DNA of 51,321 nucleotides from Lachnospiraceae bacterium (GTDB taxonomy: Bacteria > Bacillota > Clostridia > Lachnospirales > Lachnospiraceae): the NCBI GenBank assembly GCA_022800815.1, contig JAAWRC010000024.1, positions 1 through 51,321 on the forward strand. Reading direction: 5' to 3'. Under the pieces are notes generated by a model. The model was not told the DNA's origin, did not search any database, and saw only the letters and a list, made by a program, of their open reading frames with translations. Below, one piece after another: positions 40,756 to 48,714 of the stretch (within the stretch, counting starts at the first letter, position 1; each line of letters begins with the position of its first letter). Both the position numbers and the translations under genes were made by a program.

Positions 40756-41337
40756 ATGAGACCGGGACAGGATCTGGTGGTGGGAGGTTTCATAGGAATT
40801 GGGGGGACCGTGTATGCGGCAGAGAAGTTTGAGGCGGACCTGAGAAAAACACTTCCGAAATTCCTTTTGGATGCGGTCGGACGATTTCGGGCGGAGCTTT
40901 GCCGGCAGCCGGGGAGAGTGGCGGGGTCCTCCGAAGTCCTGGCGGAAGCCGTGCGGGGCGGCGGGATCACCATGGAGGACGTTCGAGAGGGAGGCATTCT
41001 TGCGGCGCTCTGGAATGCGGCGGAGCGGTATCGGGCGGGGCTTGCGGTGTATCTGCGGCGGATTCCCGTCCGGCAGGAGACGGTCGAGATCTGCGAGGCG
41101 CTGGGGCTGAATCCCTATAGGCTTTTATCCGGGGGCTGCACCCTGTTTGCGGCGGACAACGGGAATGACGTCCTGTGGGCTCTCGGGGAGGCCGGGATCT
41201 GCGGGGCAGTCATCGGAAAGGTCACGGGTGGCAGGGACCGTCTGATCTTGAACGGGGAGGTCCGCAGCCATCTGAACCGGCCGGCACCGGATGAAATAGA
41301 AAAGCTGAAGAAAAAGACGGAGGGCGTACAGCCATGA
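40756..41337 (+). CDS. stand-alone C-terminal half of an AIR-synthase/HypE-like protein
   Basis: 193 residues starting MRPGQDLVVGGFIGIGGT. This corresponds to the point where the C-terminal AIRS_C domain of PurM/HypE-like proteins begins. MEDVREGGILAALWNAAERYRAGLAVYLRRIPVRQETVEICEALGLNPYRLLSGG (in pieces) is typical of that domain. The N-terminal ATP-binding half is absent upstream, yet a strong ribosome site (GGAGGAGG, 40744-40751) precedes the ATG. Either a 5' deletion left a translated remnant or the half acts alone. It overlaps trmL by 4 bp. Confidence 0.75.
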   Translation: MRPGQDLVVGGFIGIGGTVYAAEKFEADLRKTLPKFLLDAVGRFRAELCRQPGRVAGSSEVLAEAVRGGGITMEDVREGGILAALWNAAERYRAGLAVYLRRIPVRQETVEICEALGLNPYRLLSGGCTLFAADNGNDVLWALGEAGICGAVIGKVTGGRDRLILNGEVRSHLNRPAPDEIEKLKKKTEGVQP

Positions 41338-41855
41338 ATCAGTATCCTGTAATGAACATCGTGCTTCTGGAGCCGGAGATGCCGGCCAACACCGGGAACA
41401 TCGGCCGCACCTGCGTGGCGACGGGGAGCCGCCTTCATCTGATAGAACCGCTGGGCTTTCAGGTCAACGAGAAGGCGGTGAAGCGGGCGGGACTCGACTA
41501 TTGGGACAAGCTGGACGTGACGGTGTACGACTGCTACCGGGACTTTCTGGAGAAAAATCCCCGGGCTGCGGAGAAGCTTTACATGGCTTCCACCAAGGCG
41601 CCCAGGGCCTACACGGAGGTTTCCTACGAGCCGGGGGCGTATATCATGTTCGGAAAGGAGAGCGCCGGGATTCCGGAGGAGCTTCTGGCGGTACATAAGG
41701 AAACGACGGTTCGCATTCCCATGCTGCCGGACATCCGTTCCCTGAACCTGGCCAATTCCGTGGCGATCGTGCTCTACGAGGCTTTGCGCCAGAACCGGTT
41801 TGCTCACATGCAGGAGGCGGGGGAGCCCAGGAGTTTTTCCTGGGAGCAGGTGTAG
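41334..41855 (+). CDS. trmL: TrmL, tRNA (cytidine/uridine-34-2'-O)-methyltransferase
   Basis: 173-residue SPOUT methyltransferase. Motifs are NIVLLEPEMPANTGNIGRTC near the start and YIMFGKESAGIPEELL plus IPMLPDIRSLNLANSVAIVLYEALRQ at the C-terminal knot. TrmL 2'-O-methylates the wobble base of tRNA-Leu. Length is normal. ATG 41334 overlaps the preceding stop. Housekeeping gene in an otherwise accessory neighbourhood. Confidence 0.95.
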   Translation: MNQYPVMNIVLLEPEMPANTGNIGRTCVATGSRLHLIEPLGFQVNEKAVKRAGLDYWDKLDVTVYDCYRDFLEKNPRAAEKLYMASTKAPRAYTEVSYEPGAYIMFGKESAGIPEELLAVHKETTVRIPMLPDIRSLNLANSVAIVLYEALRQNRFAHMQEAGEPRSFSWEQV

Positions 41856-41908
41856 GAGGCGCACAGGTGAAAAAGTTTTTGAAAAAGTATGAACAGGAGG
41901 AACGAGAC

Positions 41909-42934
41909 GTGATTGACGTAAGAAGCGACACGGTGACACAGCCCACGAAGGAAATGCGGGAGGCGGCCTTTTCCTGCCTGGTGGGGGACGACGTCTACCG
42001 GGACGATCCGACGGTGAACCGGCTGGAGGAACGGGCGGCCGAGATCCTGGGAAAGGAGGCGGCGCTGTTTGTCACCAGCGGGACCCAGGGCAACCAGACG
42101 GCCATCATGACCTGGACGGGCAGGGGGGACGAGATTCTTGTCAGTGATGCCGCCCATATCTATGAGCACGAGGTGGGGGCCGTGGCGGTGCTCTCCGGGG
42201 CCAACATGCGGACCCTTCATTTTGAGAACGGGATGCCGGACTGCGCCATGATTGAGGAGGCCATCCGGGAGGAGGACATCCACTGTCCGGTGACGACGCT
42301 CATCTGTCTGGAAAATGCCCTGGCAAACGGGAGGGTGGTCCCTGTTTCTGTCATGAAGGAAATCCATGAGATGGCGAAAGGGCACGGGATTCCGGTCCAT
42401 CTGGACGGGGCCAGGTGCTTCAATGCGGCCGTTTCGCAGGGGGTGGACGTAAAGGAAATCACCCGGTACGCAGATTCCGTCTCCTGCTGTCTCTCCAAGG
42501 GGCTCTGCGCTCCGGTGGGGAGCGTGCTGGCGGGAAGCCGGGAATTCATTGAGCGGGCGAGAAAGAACCGGAAGCTTCTGGGCGGCGGTATGCGGCAGGC
42601 GGGAATCCTGGCGGCTCCGGCCCTGATTGCCATCGAGGAGATGCCGAAGCGGCTCCGCATTGACCATGACAATGCAAAACATCTGGCGGAGGGCCTCGCC
42701 CGGATTCCGGGAGTTGTCTGCGATCCGGAGGCGGTGGAGATCAACATGGTGTTTTTCCGGATGGAGGCGGAGAAGAAGGTGCGGGCGGATTACCCGGGCT
42801 GTCTCCTGGAGCATGGCATTCTCGTCAACGGCGAGAGCTGCGGGATGTTCCGGATGGTGGCCAACGCCGGCGTGACGAGGGAGGACATGGACGTGATTCT
42901 GAAGGTCACGGAGGAATATCTGGCGGGGAGATGA
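41909..42934 (+). CDS. ltaE: low-specificity L-threonine aldolase
   Basis: 341-residue PLP enzyme that cleaves threonine and related beta-hydroxy amino acids to glycine and an aldehyde. It starts IDVRSDTVTQPT and has GDDVYRDDPTVNRLEE and HLDGARCFNAA; the PLP lysine is in SCCLSKGLCAPVGS. The frame is open from GTG 41867, but GTG 41909 is preferred: AGGAGGA ends 7 nt before it and homologs begin with (M)IDxRSDTVT. It is followed by a terminator at 42979-43039. Confidence 0.92.
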   Translation: MIDVRSDTVTQPTKEMREAAFSCLVGDDVYRDDPTVNRLEERAAEILGKEAALFVTSGTQGNQTAIMTWTGRGDEILVSDAAHIYEHEVGAVAVLSGANMRTLHFENGMPDCAMIEEAIREEDIHCPVTTLICLENALANGRVVPVSVMKEIHEMAKGHGIPVHLDGARCFNAAVSQGVDVKEITRYADSVSCCLSKGLCAPVGSVLAGSREFIERARKNRKLLGGGMRQAGILAAPALIAIEEMPKRLRIDHDNAKHLAEGLARIPGVVCDPEAVEINMVFFRMEAEKKVRADYPGCLLEHGILVNGESCGMFRMVANAGVTREDMDVILKVTEEYLAGR

Positions 42935-42978
42935 GCATTCCGGTCAGAAACGTTTGTATCTGCGTGAAAAACAGAAAA

Positions 42979-43039
42979 GGCATCGGTATCCGGGGGAGTT
43001 TGACGAGAAGGAGAACCCCCTGGCAGCCGGTGTCTTTTT
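42979..43039 (+). terminator. terminator after ltaE
   Basis: GGCATCGG (42979-42986) pairs with CCGGTGTC (43027-43034, two G-U), GGGGG with CCCCC further in, followed by T5 (43035-43039). Confidence 0.7.
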
Positions 43040-43071
43040 AATGTACGTGCAGAAATTTTTGGAGTTTCCTC

Positions 43072-43118
43072 TTGACAAGAATGCGTTAATATTGTATATA
43101 TTATATATACACAATATT
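43072..43118 (+). promoter_or_regulatory. promoter and operator palindrome of the GntR/ABC operon
   Basis: TTGACA (43072-43077), 17-bp spacer, TATATA (43095-43100). An inverted repeat AATATTGT (43088-43095) / ACAATATT (43111-43118) with an AT-rich, nearly palindromic centre covers the -10 and start. This is the expected place for the YtrA-type repressor encoded next. Confidence 0.75.
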
Positions 43119-43141
43119 GCGTACCCATGGGAGAATTACAG

Positions 43142-43513
43142 ATGAATATTTTTATCAGCAATGCAAACGGCGAGCCGATCTATCAGCAGATCGTGTCTCA
43201 GTTCAAGGCCAAAATCATTGCCGGGGAGCTCAAGGAGGGAGATGCGCTGCCCTCCATGCGGCTTTTGGCGAAGGAGCTTCGGATCAGCGTGATCACCACC
43301 AAGCGGGCCTACGAGGAGCTGGAGCGGGAGGGGTTCATTGTCTCCTACACCGGAAAGGGGAGCTTTGTGGCCGCCCCCAACCGGGAGTTTTTGAGGGAGC
43401 AGAAGCTCAAGGAGACGGAAAGCTATCTGGAAAAAGCCGTGGCGGCGGCCAGGGCGGGCGGGCTTTCCGGGGAGGGGCTTCTGGAGATGCTGCGCCTTAT
43501 CCTGGAGGAGTAG
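43142..43513 (+). CDS. GntR-family regulator, YtrA subfamily
   Basis: 123 residues: the winged helix (PIYQQIVSQFKAKIIAGELKEGDALPSMRLLAKELRISVITTKRAYEELEREGF, in pieces) occupies residues ~12-75, followed by a short C-terminal helix region and no large effector domain. That is the YtrA type, which usually represses its own ABC-transporter operon. It sits 55 bp before the ATPase gene. The start at ATG 43142 is inferred from homologs. Confidence 0.9.
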   Translation: MNIFISNANGEPIYQQIVSQFKAKIIAGELKEGDALPSMRLLAKELRISVITTKRAYEELEREGFIVSYTGKGSFVAAPNREFLREQKLKETESYLEKAVAAARAGGLSGEGLLEMLRLILEE

Positions 43514-43568
43514 CGGGATCTATAAAAAATTTTTTCTGCAAGAGTAAGAGGAATCGAGGGAAATGTTT

Positions 43569-44414
43569 ATGCAGGACGCATTGAGACTTAGAGGAGTATC
43601 GAAACGGTATCGGGGCTTCGCCCTGGAGGATGTGAGCCTTACGCTGCCTTCCGGCTGCATCATGGGCTTTATCGGGGAGAACGGCGCCGGGAAGACGACC
43701 ACCATCAAGCTGATTCTGGACATGATCCGGCGGGACGGCGGGAGCGTCGAGGTGTTCGGGAAGGACTGCCGGGGCATGAGGCGGAGTGCCTGGGAGGATA
43801 TCGGCGTGGTCCTGGACGACTGCGGTTTTTCCGAGGAGCTGACGGCCATCCACGTGGGACGGATCATGGCGGGGATCTATAAAAGCTGGGACGAACGGGA
43901 ATTTGAACGGCTGCTTGGCAGCTATCACGTGGACCTTCATAAGCGGGTGAAGGAGTATTCCAGGGGAATGAAGATGAAGCTTTCCCTGGCGGTGGCCATG
44001 GCCCATGACACGAAGCTCCTGATCCTGGACGAGGCCACCAGCGGCCTGGACCCGGTGGCGAGGGAGGAGCTTTTGGAGAGCTTCCAGGATTTTATCCAGG
44101 ACGAGGGACACAGCATTTTTATCTCTTCCCACATCATCAGCGACCTGGAGAAGGTATGCGATTACATTACCTTTATCCACAAAGGGCGGATCCTCTTCTC
44201 GGAGGAGAAGGACCTGCTCCTGGAAAACCACGGGATCTTCCACGGGACGAGGGAAGGCCTTGCGGAACTTCCAGAGGATGCGGTGGCCGGCGTACGGGAG
44301 GGTGCCTTCGGCGTGGAGGCCCTTGTGAGGAGAGACCGGGTGCCTGGCGGGCTCGCACTGGACCGGGCGGGCCTGGAAGAAATCATGTTGTTTTACAGCA
44401 GGGAGGAAAGATAG
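43569..44414 (+). CDS. ABC transporter ATP-binding protein
   Basis: 281 residues. Walker A is GENGAGKTTT, signature YSRGMKMKLSLAVAM, Walker B LLILDEATSGLDP, switch His in IFISSHIISD. This type with a YtrA regulator commonly belongs to exporters that answer envelope stress. ATG 43569 gives an 8-nt spacing from GAGGG; ATG 43563 is an alternative 6 nt upstream. One base separates it from the permease gene, so both are made together. Confidence 0.9.
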   Translation: MQDALRLRGVSKRYRGFALEDVSLTLPSGCIMGFIGENGAGKTTTIKLILDMIRRDGGSVEVFGKDCRGMRRSAWEDIGVVLDDCGFSEELTAIHVGRIMAGIYKSWDEREFERLLGSYHVDLHKRVKEYSRGMKMKLSLAVAMAHDTKLLILDEATSGLDPVAREELLESFQDFIQDEGHSIFISSHIISDLEKVCDYITFIHKGRILFSEEKDLLLENHGIFHGTREGLAELPEDAVAGVREGAFGVEALVRRDRVPGGLALDRAGLEEIMLFYSREER

Positions 44415-45038
44415 ATGAAAGGACTTCTGAAAAATGAATTTTTGACCATGCGGCGGGTGATTCTTTTGTACGCCGGAGTGCTGCTTCTCTATTATCTTCT
44501 GGGGGTGTTCGGCACGAAGATGGCGGGCGTCCAGGTTTTTTCCGTGTTCTTCTGCACCATGCTGGTGATCAGCTCCTTCTCCTACGGGGAAAAGAGCGGC
44601 TGGAACACCTACGTGAACGTGCTTCCCGTGAGTCGGGGCCAGATCGTCATGAGCAAGTACCTCTTTGCCCTGATCTGCATGGCGGGGGCGGCGGCCTTCG
44701 GCCTCCTGATCCAGTGTGCCATGAATATGAAAAACGGAAATCCGGTTTTTCAGGACGCCTGGGTGGCGGGGATGGCAGTCATGATCGCCAGCCTGTTCCT
44801 CTCCGTCGTACTGCCGGTGCTCTTCAAGGTGGGGGCGGAAAAAAGCCGGGTGGTCCTGATCCTCATTTTCCTGATCCCCTTCGTGGTGGCCCTTTTGGCG
44901 GAAAAAGCCGGGATACAGTTAAACCTCTCTCCGGAGCGCCTCCATTCCCTGCTCCCGGCGGCGGGTCTGGGGACGGTGGCCGTCGTGCTGCTCTCCTGTG
45001 CAGTATCCATGGGGATATATGGGAGGAAGGAGTTTTAA
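44415..45038 (+). CDS. ABC-2-type transporter permease
   Basis: 207 residues with six hydrophobic spans (for example VILLYAGVLLLYYLLGVFG and VVLILIFLIPFVVALLA), the ABC-2 permease layout. SYGEKSGWNTYVNVLPVSRGQIVMSKYL after the second span is the usual cytoplasmic loop. It pairs with the ATPase encoded immediately upstream. Substrate unknown. A strong terminator follows at 45069. Confidence 0.85.
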   Translation: MKGLLKNEFLTMRRVILLYAGVLLLYYLLGVFGTKMAGVQVFSVFFCTMLVISSFSYGEKSGWNTYVNVLPVSRGQIVMSKYLFALICMAGAAAFGLLIQCAMNMKNGNPVFQDAWVAGMAVMIASLFLSVVLPVLFKVGAEKSRVVLILIFLIPFVVALLAEKAGIQLNLSPERLHSLLPAAGLGTVAVVLLSCAVSMGIYGRKEF

Positions 45039-45068
45039 GATTCTGCTGCGCACCATGGTGTATAATAG

Positions 45069-45118
45069 AAAACGCACGCATGTGTTTACACAACAAAATA
45101 AACGCATGTGTGCGTTTT
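45069..45118 (+). terminator. 20-bp hairpin terminator after the ABC operon
   Basis: Arms 45069-45088 and 45099-45118 are complementary over 20 bp with two G-U pairs and a 10-nt loop; the right arm ends in TTTT. A TATAAT (45061-45066) lies just before it, probably by chance. Confidence 0.8.
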
Positions 45119-45154
45119 CGTGCGTTTCGATAGCGTTAATTTTTGAAAAGAAGA

Positions 45155-45182
45155 TTGCAAAAACGGGGCACTGTGGTAGAAT
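45155..45182 (+). promoter_or_regulatory. probable promoter of nth
   Basis: TTGCAA (45155-45160), 16-bp spacer, TAGAAT (45177-45182), 55 bp before the start of the endonuclease III gene. Confidence 0.5.
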
Positions 45183-45237
45183 GGAGAGGATTAAGCCCCC
45201 GGCGCTCTGGCGGGGCTTTGCGGGAAAGGAGCAGGAG

Positions 45238-45873
45238 ATGACAAAAGAGGAGCTTGCGAGAGTCGTGATCGAACGTTTGAAGGAGGAGTATCCGGATGCG
45301 GACTGCACCTTGGACTATGACCAGGCGTGGAAGCTTCTGGTGAGCGTGCGGCTGGCGGCCCAGTGCACGGACGCCAGGGTCAACGTGGTGGTGGAGGACC
45401 TGTATGCGAGATATCCGGACGTGGATGCGCTGGCGGAGGCGGACGTGAAAGACATTGAAGCCATCGTGCGCCCCTGCGGCCTGGGGAAGAGCAAGGCCAG
45501 GGACATAAGCGCCTGCATGAAGATCCTGAGAGATCAGTACGGCGGGCGGGTGCCGGATGATTTTAAGGCACTTTTGGCGCTTCCGGGAGTAGGACGGAAG
45601 AGCGCAAACCTGATTATGGGGGACGTCTTCGGGAAACCGGCCATTGTGACGGACACCCACTGTATTCGTTTGACGAACCGGATGGGCCTGGTGGACGGGG
45701 TGAAGGATCCGAAGAAGGTGGAGATGGCTCTCTGGGAGATCATTCCGCCGGAGGAGGGAAACAGCTTTTGTCACCGGCTGGTGTACCATGGAAGGGAGGT
45801 TTGCACGGCCAGGACGACGCCTTTCTGCGGAAGGTGTTGTGTGGCAGATGTTTGTAAGAAAGTTGGAATCTGA
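45238..45873 (+). CDS. nth: endonuclease III (DNA glycosylase/AP lyase)
   Basis: 211-residue base-excision-repair enzyme for oxidised pyrimidines. The helix-hairpin-helix with the catalytic Lys is LPGVGRKSANLIMG, followed by the catalytic Asp in IVTDTHCIRLTNRMGL. The C-terminal [4Fe-4S] cysteines are in CTARTTPFCGRCCVADVC; the first spacing is seven residues rather than the usual six. ATG 45238 follows GGAGCAGGAG; the frame is open further upstream only through the preceding terminator. Confidence 0.95.
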   Translation: MTKEELARVVIERLKEEYPDADCTLDYDQAWKLLVSVRLAAQCTDARVNVVVEDLYARYPDVDALAEADVKDIEAIVRPCGLGKSKARDISACMKILRDQYGGRVPDDFKALLALPGVGRKSANLIMGDVFGKPAIVTDTHCIRLTNRMGLVDGVKDPKKVEMALWEIIPPEEGNSFCHRLVYHGREVCTARTTPFCGRCCVADVCKKVGI

Positions 45874-46012
45874 AACGCTCCTCAGAACAAAAAACCGGTC
45901 GAAGAGAAAGGATGTCTGTTTTGGCCGGTTTTTTCACTCCAAATAAATTAAAGATTTTTATAGGAAAGATGAGAATAATGCAGGTTTGTAGGTGGCAGAT
46001 GTTTGTAAGAAA
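45841..46012 (+). repeat. 21-bp direct repeat, nth 3' end and downstream gap
   Basis: The 21 bp at 45841-45861, which encode the last cluster Cys of Nth, recur exactly at 45992-46012 in the non-coding gap. The second copy is in no plausible gene; it looks like a remnant of a local duplication. The remainder of 45935-46154 holds nothing else I can identify. Confidence 0.6.
45889..45934 (+). terminator. terminator after nth
   Basis: AAAAAACCGGTC (45889-45900) pairs with GGCCGGTTTTTT (45923-45934), one G-U, ending in T6. Confidence 0.9.
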
Positions 46013-46154
46013 AGGGGAACATCCGTGAGGAAAGTCCCTGGTTCCTGTTGGAGAAGATCGTGCTGGCATAAAGCTGTGGCTGTGGAGAGAGATTTTGTCA
46101 TAGGTAAAGGGATCAGGAAATAAGATGATAAAAAGAAAAGCCGGAGGGAACCGG

Positions 46155-46457
46155 ATGGCCGGGACAACGGTGAATGTGAGTATCCGCATGGATGCGGAGA
46201 TCAAAACGGAGGCGGAGGATTTATTTTCTGAACTGGGCCTCAGCCTGGGTGCGGCAGTCAATGTGTTTGTCCGCCAGGCGGTGCGCCGGGGAGGGATTCC
46301 CTTCAAGGTGACGCTGGGAAAAGACAGGGGAAGGGAACTTGCGGCGGTGGAGACGAAGCCGTCAGGGGAAAATTCAAGACAGGGCTTTGAGGAACCGTCC
46401 AAGCAGCGGGAATACTCCAATCTGGAGGAGTTCTTTGCGAAGCTGGATGCGGGCTGA
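46155..46457 (+). CDS. orphan RelB/DinJ-family antitoxin
   Basis: 100 residues. The ribbon-helix-helix start (TTVNVSIRMDAEIKTEAEDLF) and LGAAVNVFVRQAVRRGGIPFKV match RelB/DinJ. The C-terminal ~50 residues are polar and acidic. ATG 46155 follows GGAGGG (46143-46148). No toxin gene follows: a terminator starts 32 bp after the stop. It may be a solitary regulator, a partner of a toxin elsewhere, or what is left of a pair. Confidence 0.82.
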   Translation: MAGTTVNVSIRMDAEIKTEAEDLFSELGLSLGAAVNVFVRQAVRRGGIPFKVTLGKDRGRELAAVETKPSGENSRQGFEEPSKQREYSNLEEFFAKLDAG

Positions 46458-46488
46458 AGGGTGAATGACGGGATACGGGTGAGGAAGT

Positions 46489-46540
46489 CCACCCCGGGAA
46501 CGTTTTGGAACATGAGACGATTCCGGGGCGGATTTTTTTT
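46489..46540 (+). terminator. terminator after the orphan antitoxin
   Basis: CCACCCCGGGAA (46489-46500) pairs imperfectly with TTCCGGGGCGG (46521-46531), followed by A and T8. Confidence 0.8.
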
Positions 46541-46546
46541 GTTTGG

Positions 46547-47143
46547 TTAAATCCGGGCCACCCCGCGCTCTCTGGCGACAGCCGCCTTCATGTGGTCGTT
46601 GATGTCACTGTCCCGCACGTCGAGGGCGCCCCGGAAGATGCCGGGGAAGGCCAGCACGTTGTTGAATAGATGGCGCCGGTCCGGTCCGTCATGACCACAT
46701 GTTTTACCCCCATGCCAAGCAGCAGGCGGATGATGGCAATCCCGGCTGCCCCGGCGCCGCTGGTGACCACCTTGATCTCGTCGATCTTCTTTCCCACCAG
46801 CCGCAGCGTATTTAACAGTCCTGCCAGAGTAATGACCGCCGTGCCGTGCTGGTCGTCGTGGAAGACGGGAATGTCGCAGCGCTCCTTTATTTTCGTTCGA
46901 TCTCAAAACAGCGGAGGGCGCTGATGTCCTCCAGATTGATGCCGCCGAAGCTTCCGGCCATCAGGGCGACGGTCTCCACAATGGTGTCCGTGTCCTTGCT
47001 CCTTATGCAGGGCGGGATGGCGTCCACGCCGGGGGTGTAGGCCAGAGAAAGGGCCTCTTTGCGGGCCCAGAAGGACGTTGACCATCTTGATCAGCTTCTG
47101 CCGTTCTCCCCGCCTTGTCAATGAACGGTATGATCAGGTTCAT
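46547..47143 (-). pseudogene. NAD-dependent malic enzyme, heavily degraded
   Basis: Minus-strand pieces in several frames read, in order, KEALSLAYTPGVDA, RSKDTDTIVETVALMAGSFG, GINLEDISALRCFEIERK, then (new frame) ERCDIPVFHDDQHGTAVITL, GKKIDEIKVVTSGAGAAGIA, VVMTDRTGAIY, then NNVLAFPGIFRGALDVRDSD. These are the conserved blocks of bacterial malic enzyme. Frameshifts occur near 46890 and 47060. Roughly 75 residues between GAIY and NNVLAFPG are missing, including part of the NAD domain. It cannot make an active enzyme. Confidence 0.85.
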
Positions 47144-47145
47144 GG

Positions 47146-47310
47146 GTTCTCTCTCCCTTCTTTTTTCTTGTTGACAAAATATAAAACAATGTTTGCCGCA
47201 ACGGTGAGCAGATTTAATACATAGAAGAAAAGGACGTAAGTGACGTTTCCGGCCAGCAGCTTGGCGGCGATGCCGCTCACGTAGCCCGCTTCGATGAGAC
47301 AGAAGAAGAT
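47146..47310 (-). pseudogene. C-terminal fragment of a membrane transporter
   Basis: On the minus strand an open stretch reads CLIEAGYVSGIAAKLLAGNV, a hydrophobic span YVLFFYVLNLLTVAANIVLYF, then VNKKKEGRENP and a stop that overlaps the next ATG. It is the tail of a polytopic membrane protein directly upstream of the malic-enzyme remnant. An organic-acid transporter is a reasonable guess from the neighbour, but the fragment is too short to name. Confidence 0.45.
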
Positions 47311-47336
47311 GGGCGAGCTGCCCTTAGTGGAACCGG

Positions 47337-47980
47337 ACCGGCTTTATATCTCCAGGTCGGCGCTTACCCAGCAGATGAAGCAGTTGGAAAAGGAACTGGG
47401 GTTTACGATTTTTGAGAGGGGACACACGGGCGTCGCCCTGACCAGGGAGGGGGCTTATCTGGTCGAGCGGCTGCAGAAGATGAAGGCGGATTATGAGGAG
47501 ACCGTCCGGTATTGCAGGGAGCAGCGGCAACCCCCCCGGGGAAATGGTCGTGATCGGGCTGATGCCCAACCTGAGATCGCCTTTTCTTTCCGGTGTGTGC
47601 AGGGAGTTTCAGAAACGGCATCCCCATGTGGAGATCCGGTTTAAGGAGTATTTCAGGGAGGATTATGCCGCAAAATTCCAGGCGAGGGAATTTGACGTCA
47701 GCGTGGAATGTTTCATGAATTATATCCATGACATCAAGGGCCTGCAGGAGGAGAAGCTTGCCGCTGCCTCCCAGGTCCTTCTGGTCCCTCCGGACCATCC
47801 TCTGGCCGGAAAAGCGTCCATAGATTTTGAGGATCTGAAGGGGCGGCGCTTCTTTCTTATTCTCTGTATGAGCAGAGCTTTCCCCAGTTTGTTTCTGTCC
47901 CTGCCGCCTGGGACATTCCCGTTCCGCTGGGATTTTATTACCACAGGGACTGCCGCCCCATTGTCCGGGAGTTTGTGAAG
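47337..47980 (+). pseudogene. LysR-family regulator, degraded
   Basis: RLYISRSALTQQMKQLEKEL and FTIFERGHTGVALTREG are the LysR helix-turn-helix; the first ~25 residues are missing. A frameshift lies at a C7 run (47531-47537), after which VIGLMPNLRSPFLSGVCREF continues the effector domain. A second frameshift near 47855 leads to YEQSFPQFVSVPAAWDIPVP. The frame then runs straight into GntR-like sequence at ~47981. Non-functional. Confidence 0.8.
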
Positions 47981-48450
47981 GTGGCGGAGCTGGCGGAGAT
48001 CTTCGGCGTCAACCGGTTTACCGTGCGCATGGCGCTGCAGAAGTGAAACACCCTGGGGCTTTTGGAGACCTGCATGGGCGACGGCACCTATGTCCGCTCT
48101 TTTGATTTTGAGAGGCATCTGCAGAAATATCTATCAGCTCTATATGATGCCGGAGCTTTTGGAGGACGTTTTTCGAGGAGTTCAATGACGACGACGTTGC
48201 GCTCCACACCCAGCTCTGCCGGATGTCCCACAATGAGCTCCTGATCTATGCCTATTCCACGGCCAGGGAGGCCATCCGCCAGCAGATGCTGACCATCGGA
48301 TACCGGCGGGTCGTGGATCTGAAACCCGGCGACGAGATCCCCAGCGTGAAGAGTCGCTGGCGCATTTACGAGGCGGTGAAGGCCAGGGATTTCAGGACCT
48401 GCAAGCGGATCCTCACGGAGATGATCGACAACGACGCCAGAGAGGTGTGA
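47981..48450 (+). pseudogene. GntR (FCD-type) regulator, degraded
   Basis: The winged-helix part ELAEIFGVNRFTVRMALQK is followed by TGA at 48044-48046, where Leu would fit, then NTLGLLET and GDGTYVRSFDFERHLQ. After a frameshift, YQLYMMPELLEDVF and MSHNELLIYAYSTAREAIRQ belong to the FCD ligand domain; the end is EMIDNDAREV. It lacks its N-terminus and is fused in frame to the LysR remnant, so both were shortened by one deletion. Confidence 0.75.
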
Positions 48451-48522
48451 CGGGAAGGACGGATTTTGAGGAAGGTCCGAGATGGGTGTGGAATTTTTAA
48501 GGATAGTCTGCTATGATAGAAA

Positions 48523-48714
48523 ATGGGGGTGTTTTTTACGGTAAAAAAAGAAGATATCATGGTGAAGTTCCAGGGCCTGCTTGGAGAAAAATATGATACG
48601 ATCAAATATTATATGAGGAAAATGAGGCCGTCCGGAGTGATCGTAAAAGAGAGTACCAGCCGGAATGGCAGATGGGTGCTTAAGGGGGAGAAAAACGATG
48701 AAATTGAATTATAG
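48523..48714 (+). CDS. small winged-helix-like ORF
   Basis: 63 codons from ATG 48523, or 51 from ATG 48559. KYDTIKYYMRKMRPSGVIVKE followed by SRNGRWVLKGE resembles the C-terminal winged helix of RecG-like/AlbA_2 transcription regulators. It may be the remaining tail of such a gene or a small regulator. Its end overlaps the MFS start by 17 bp, and the ribosome site of that gene lies within it. Confidence 0.35.
   Translation: MGVFFTVKKEDIMVKFQGLLGEKYDTIKYYMRKMRPSGVIVKESTSRNGRWVLKGEKNDEIEL

Noticed and set aside
45033-45044. TTTTAAGATTCT resembling the VanW promoter box
   Set aside because: It overlaps the stop codon of the ABC permease gene, lacks the preceding ATAC and the TTGAAA at the right distance, and is followed by a terminator.
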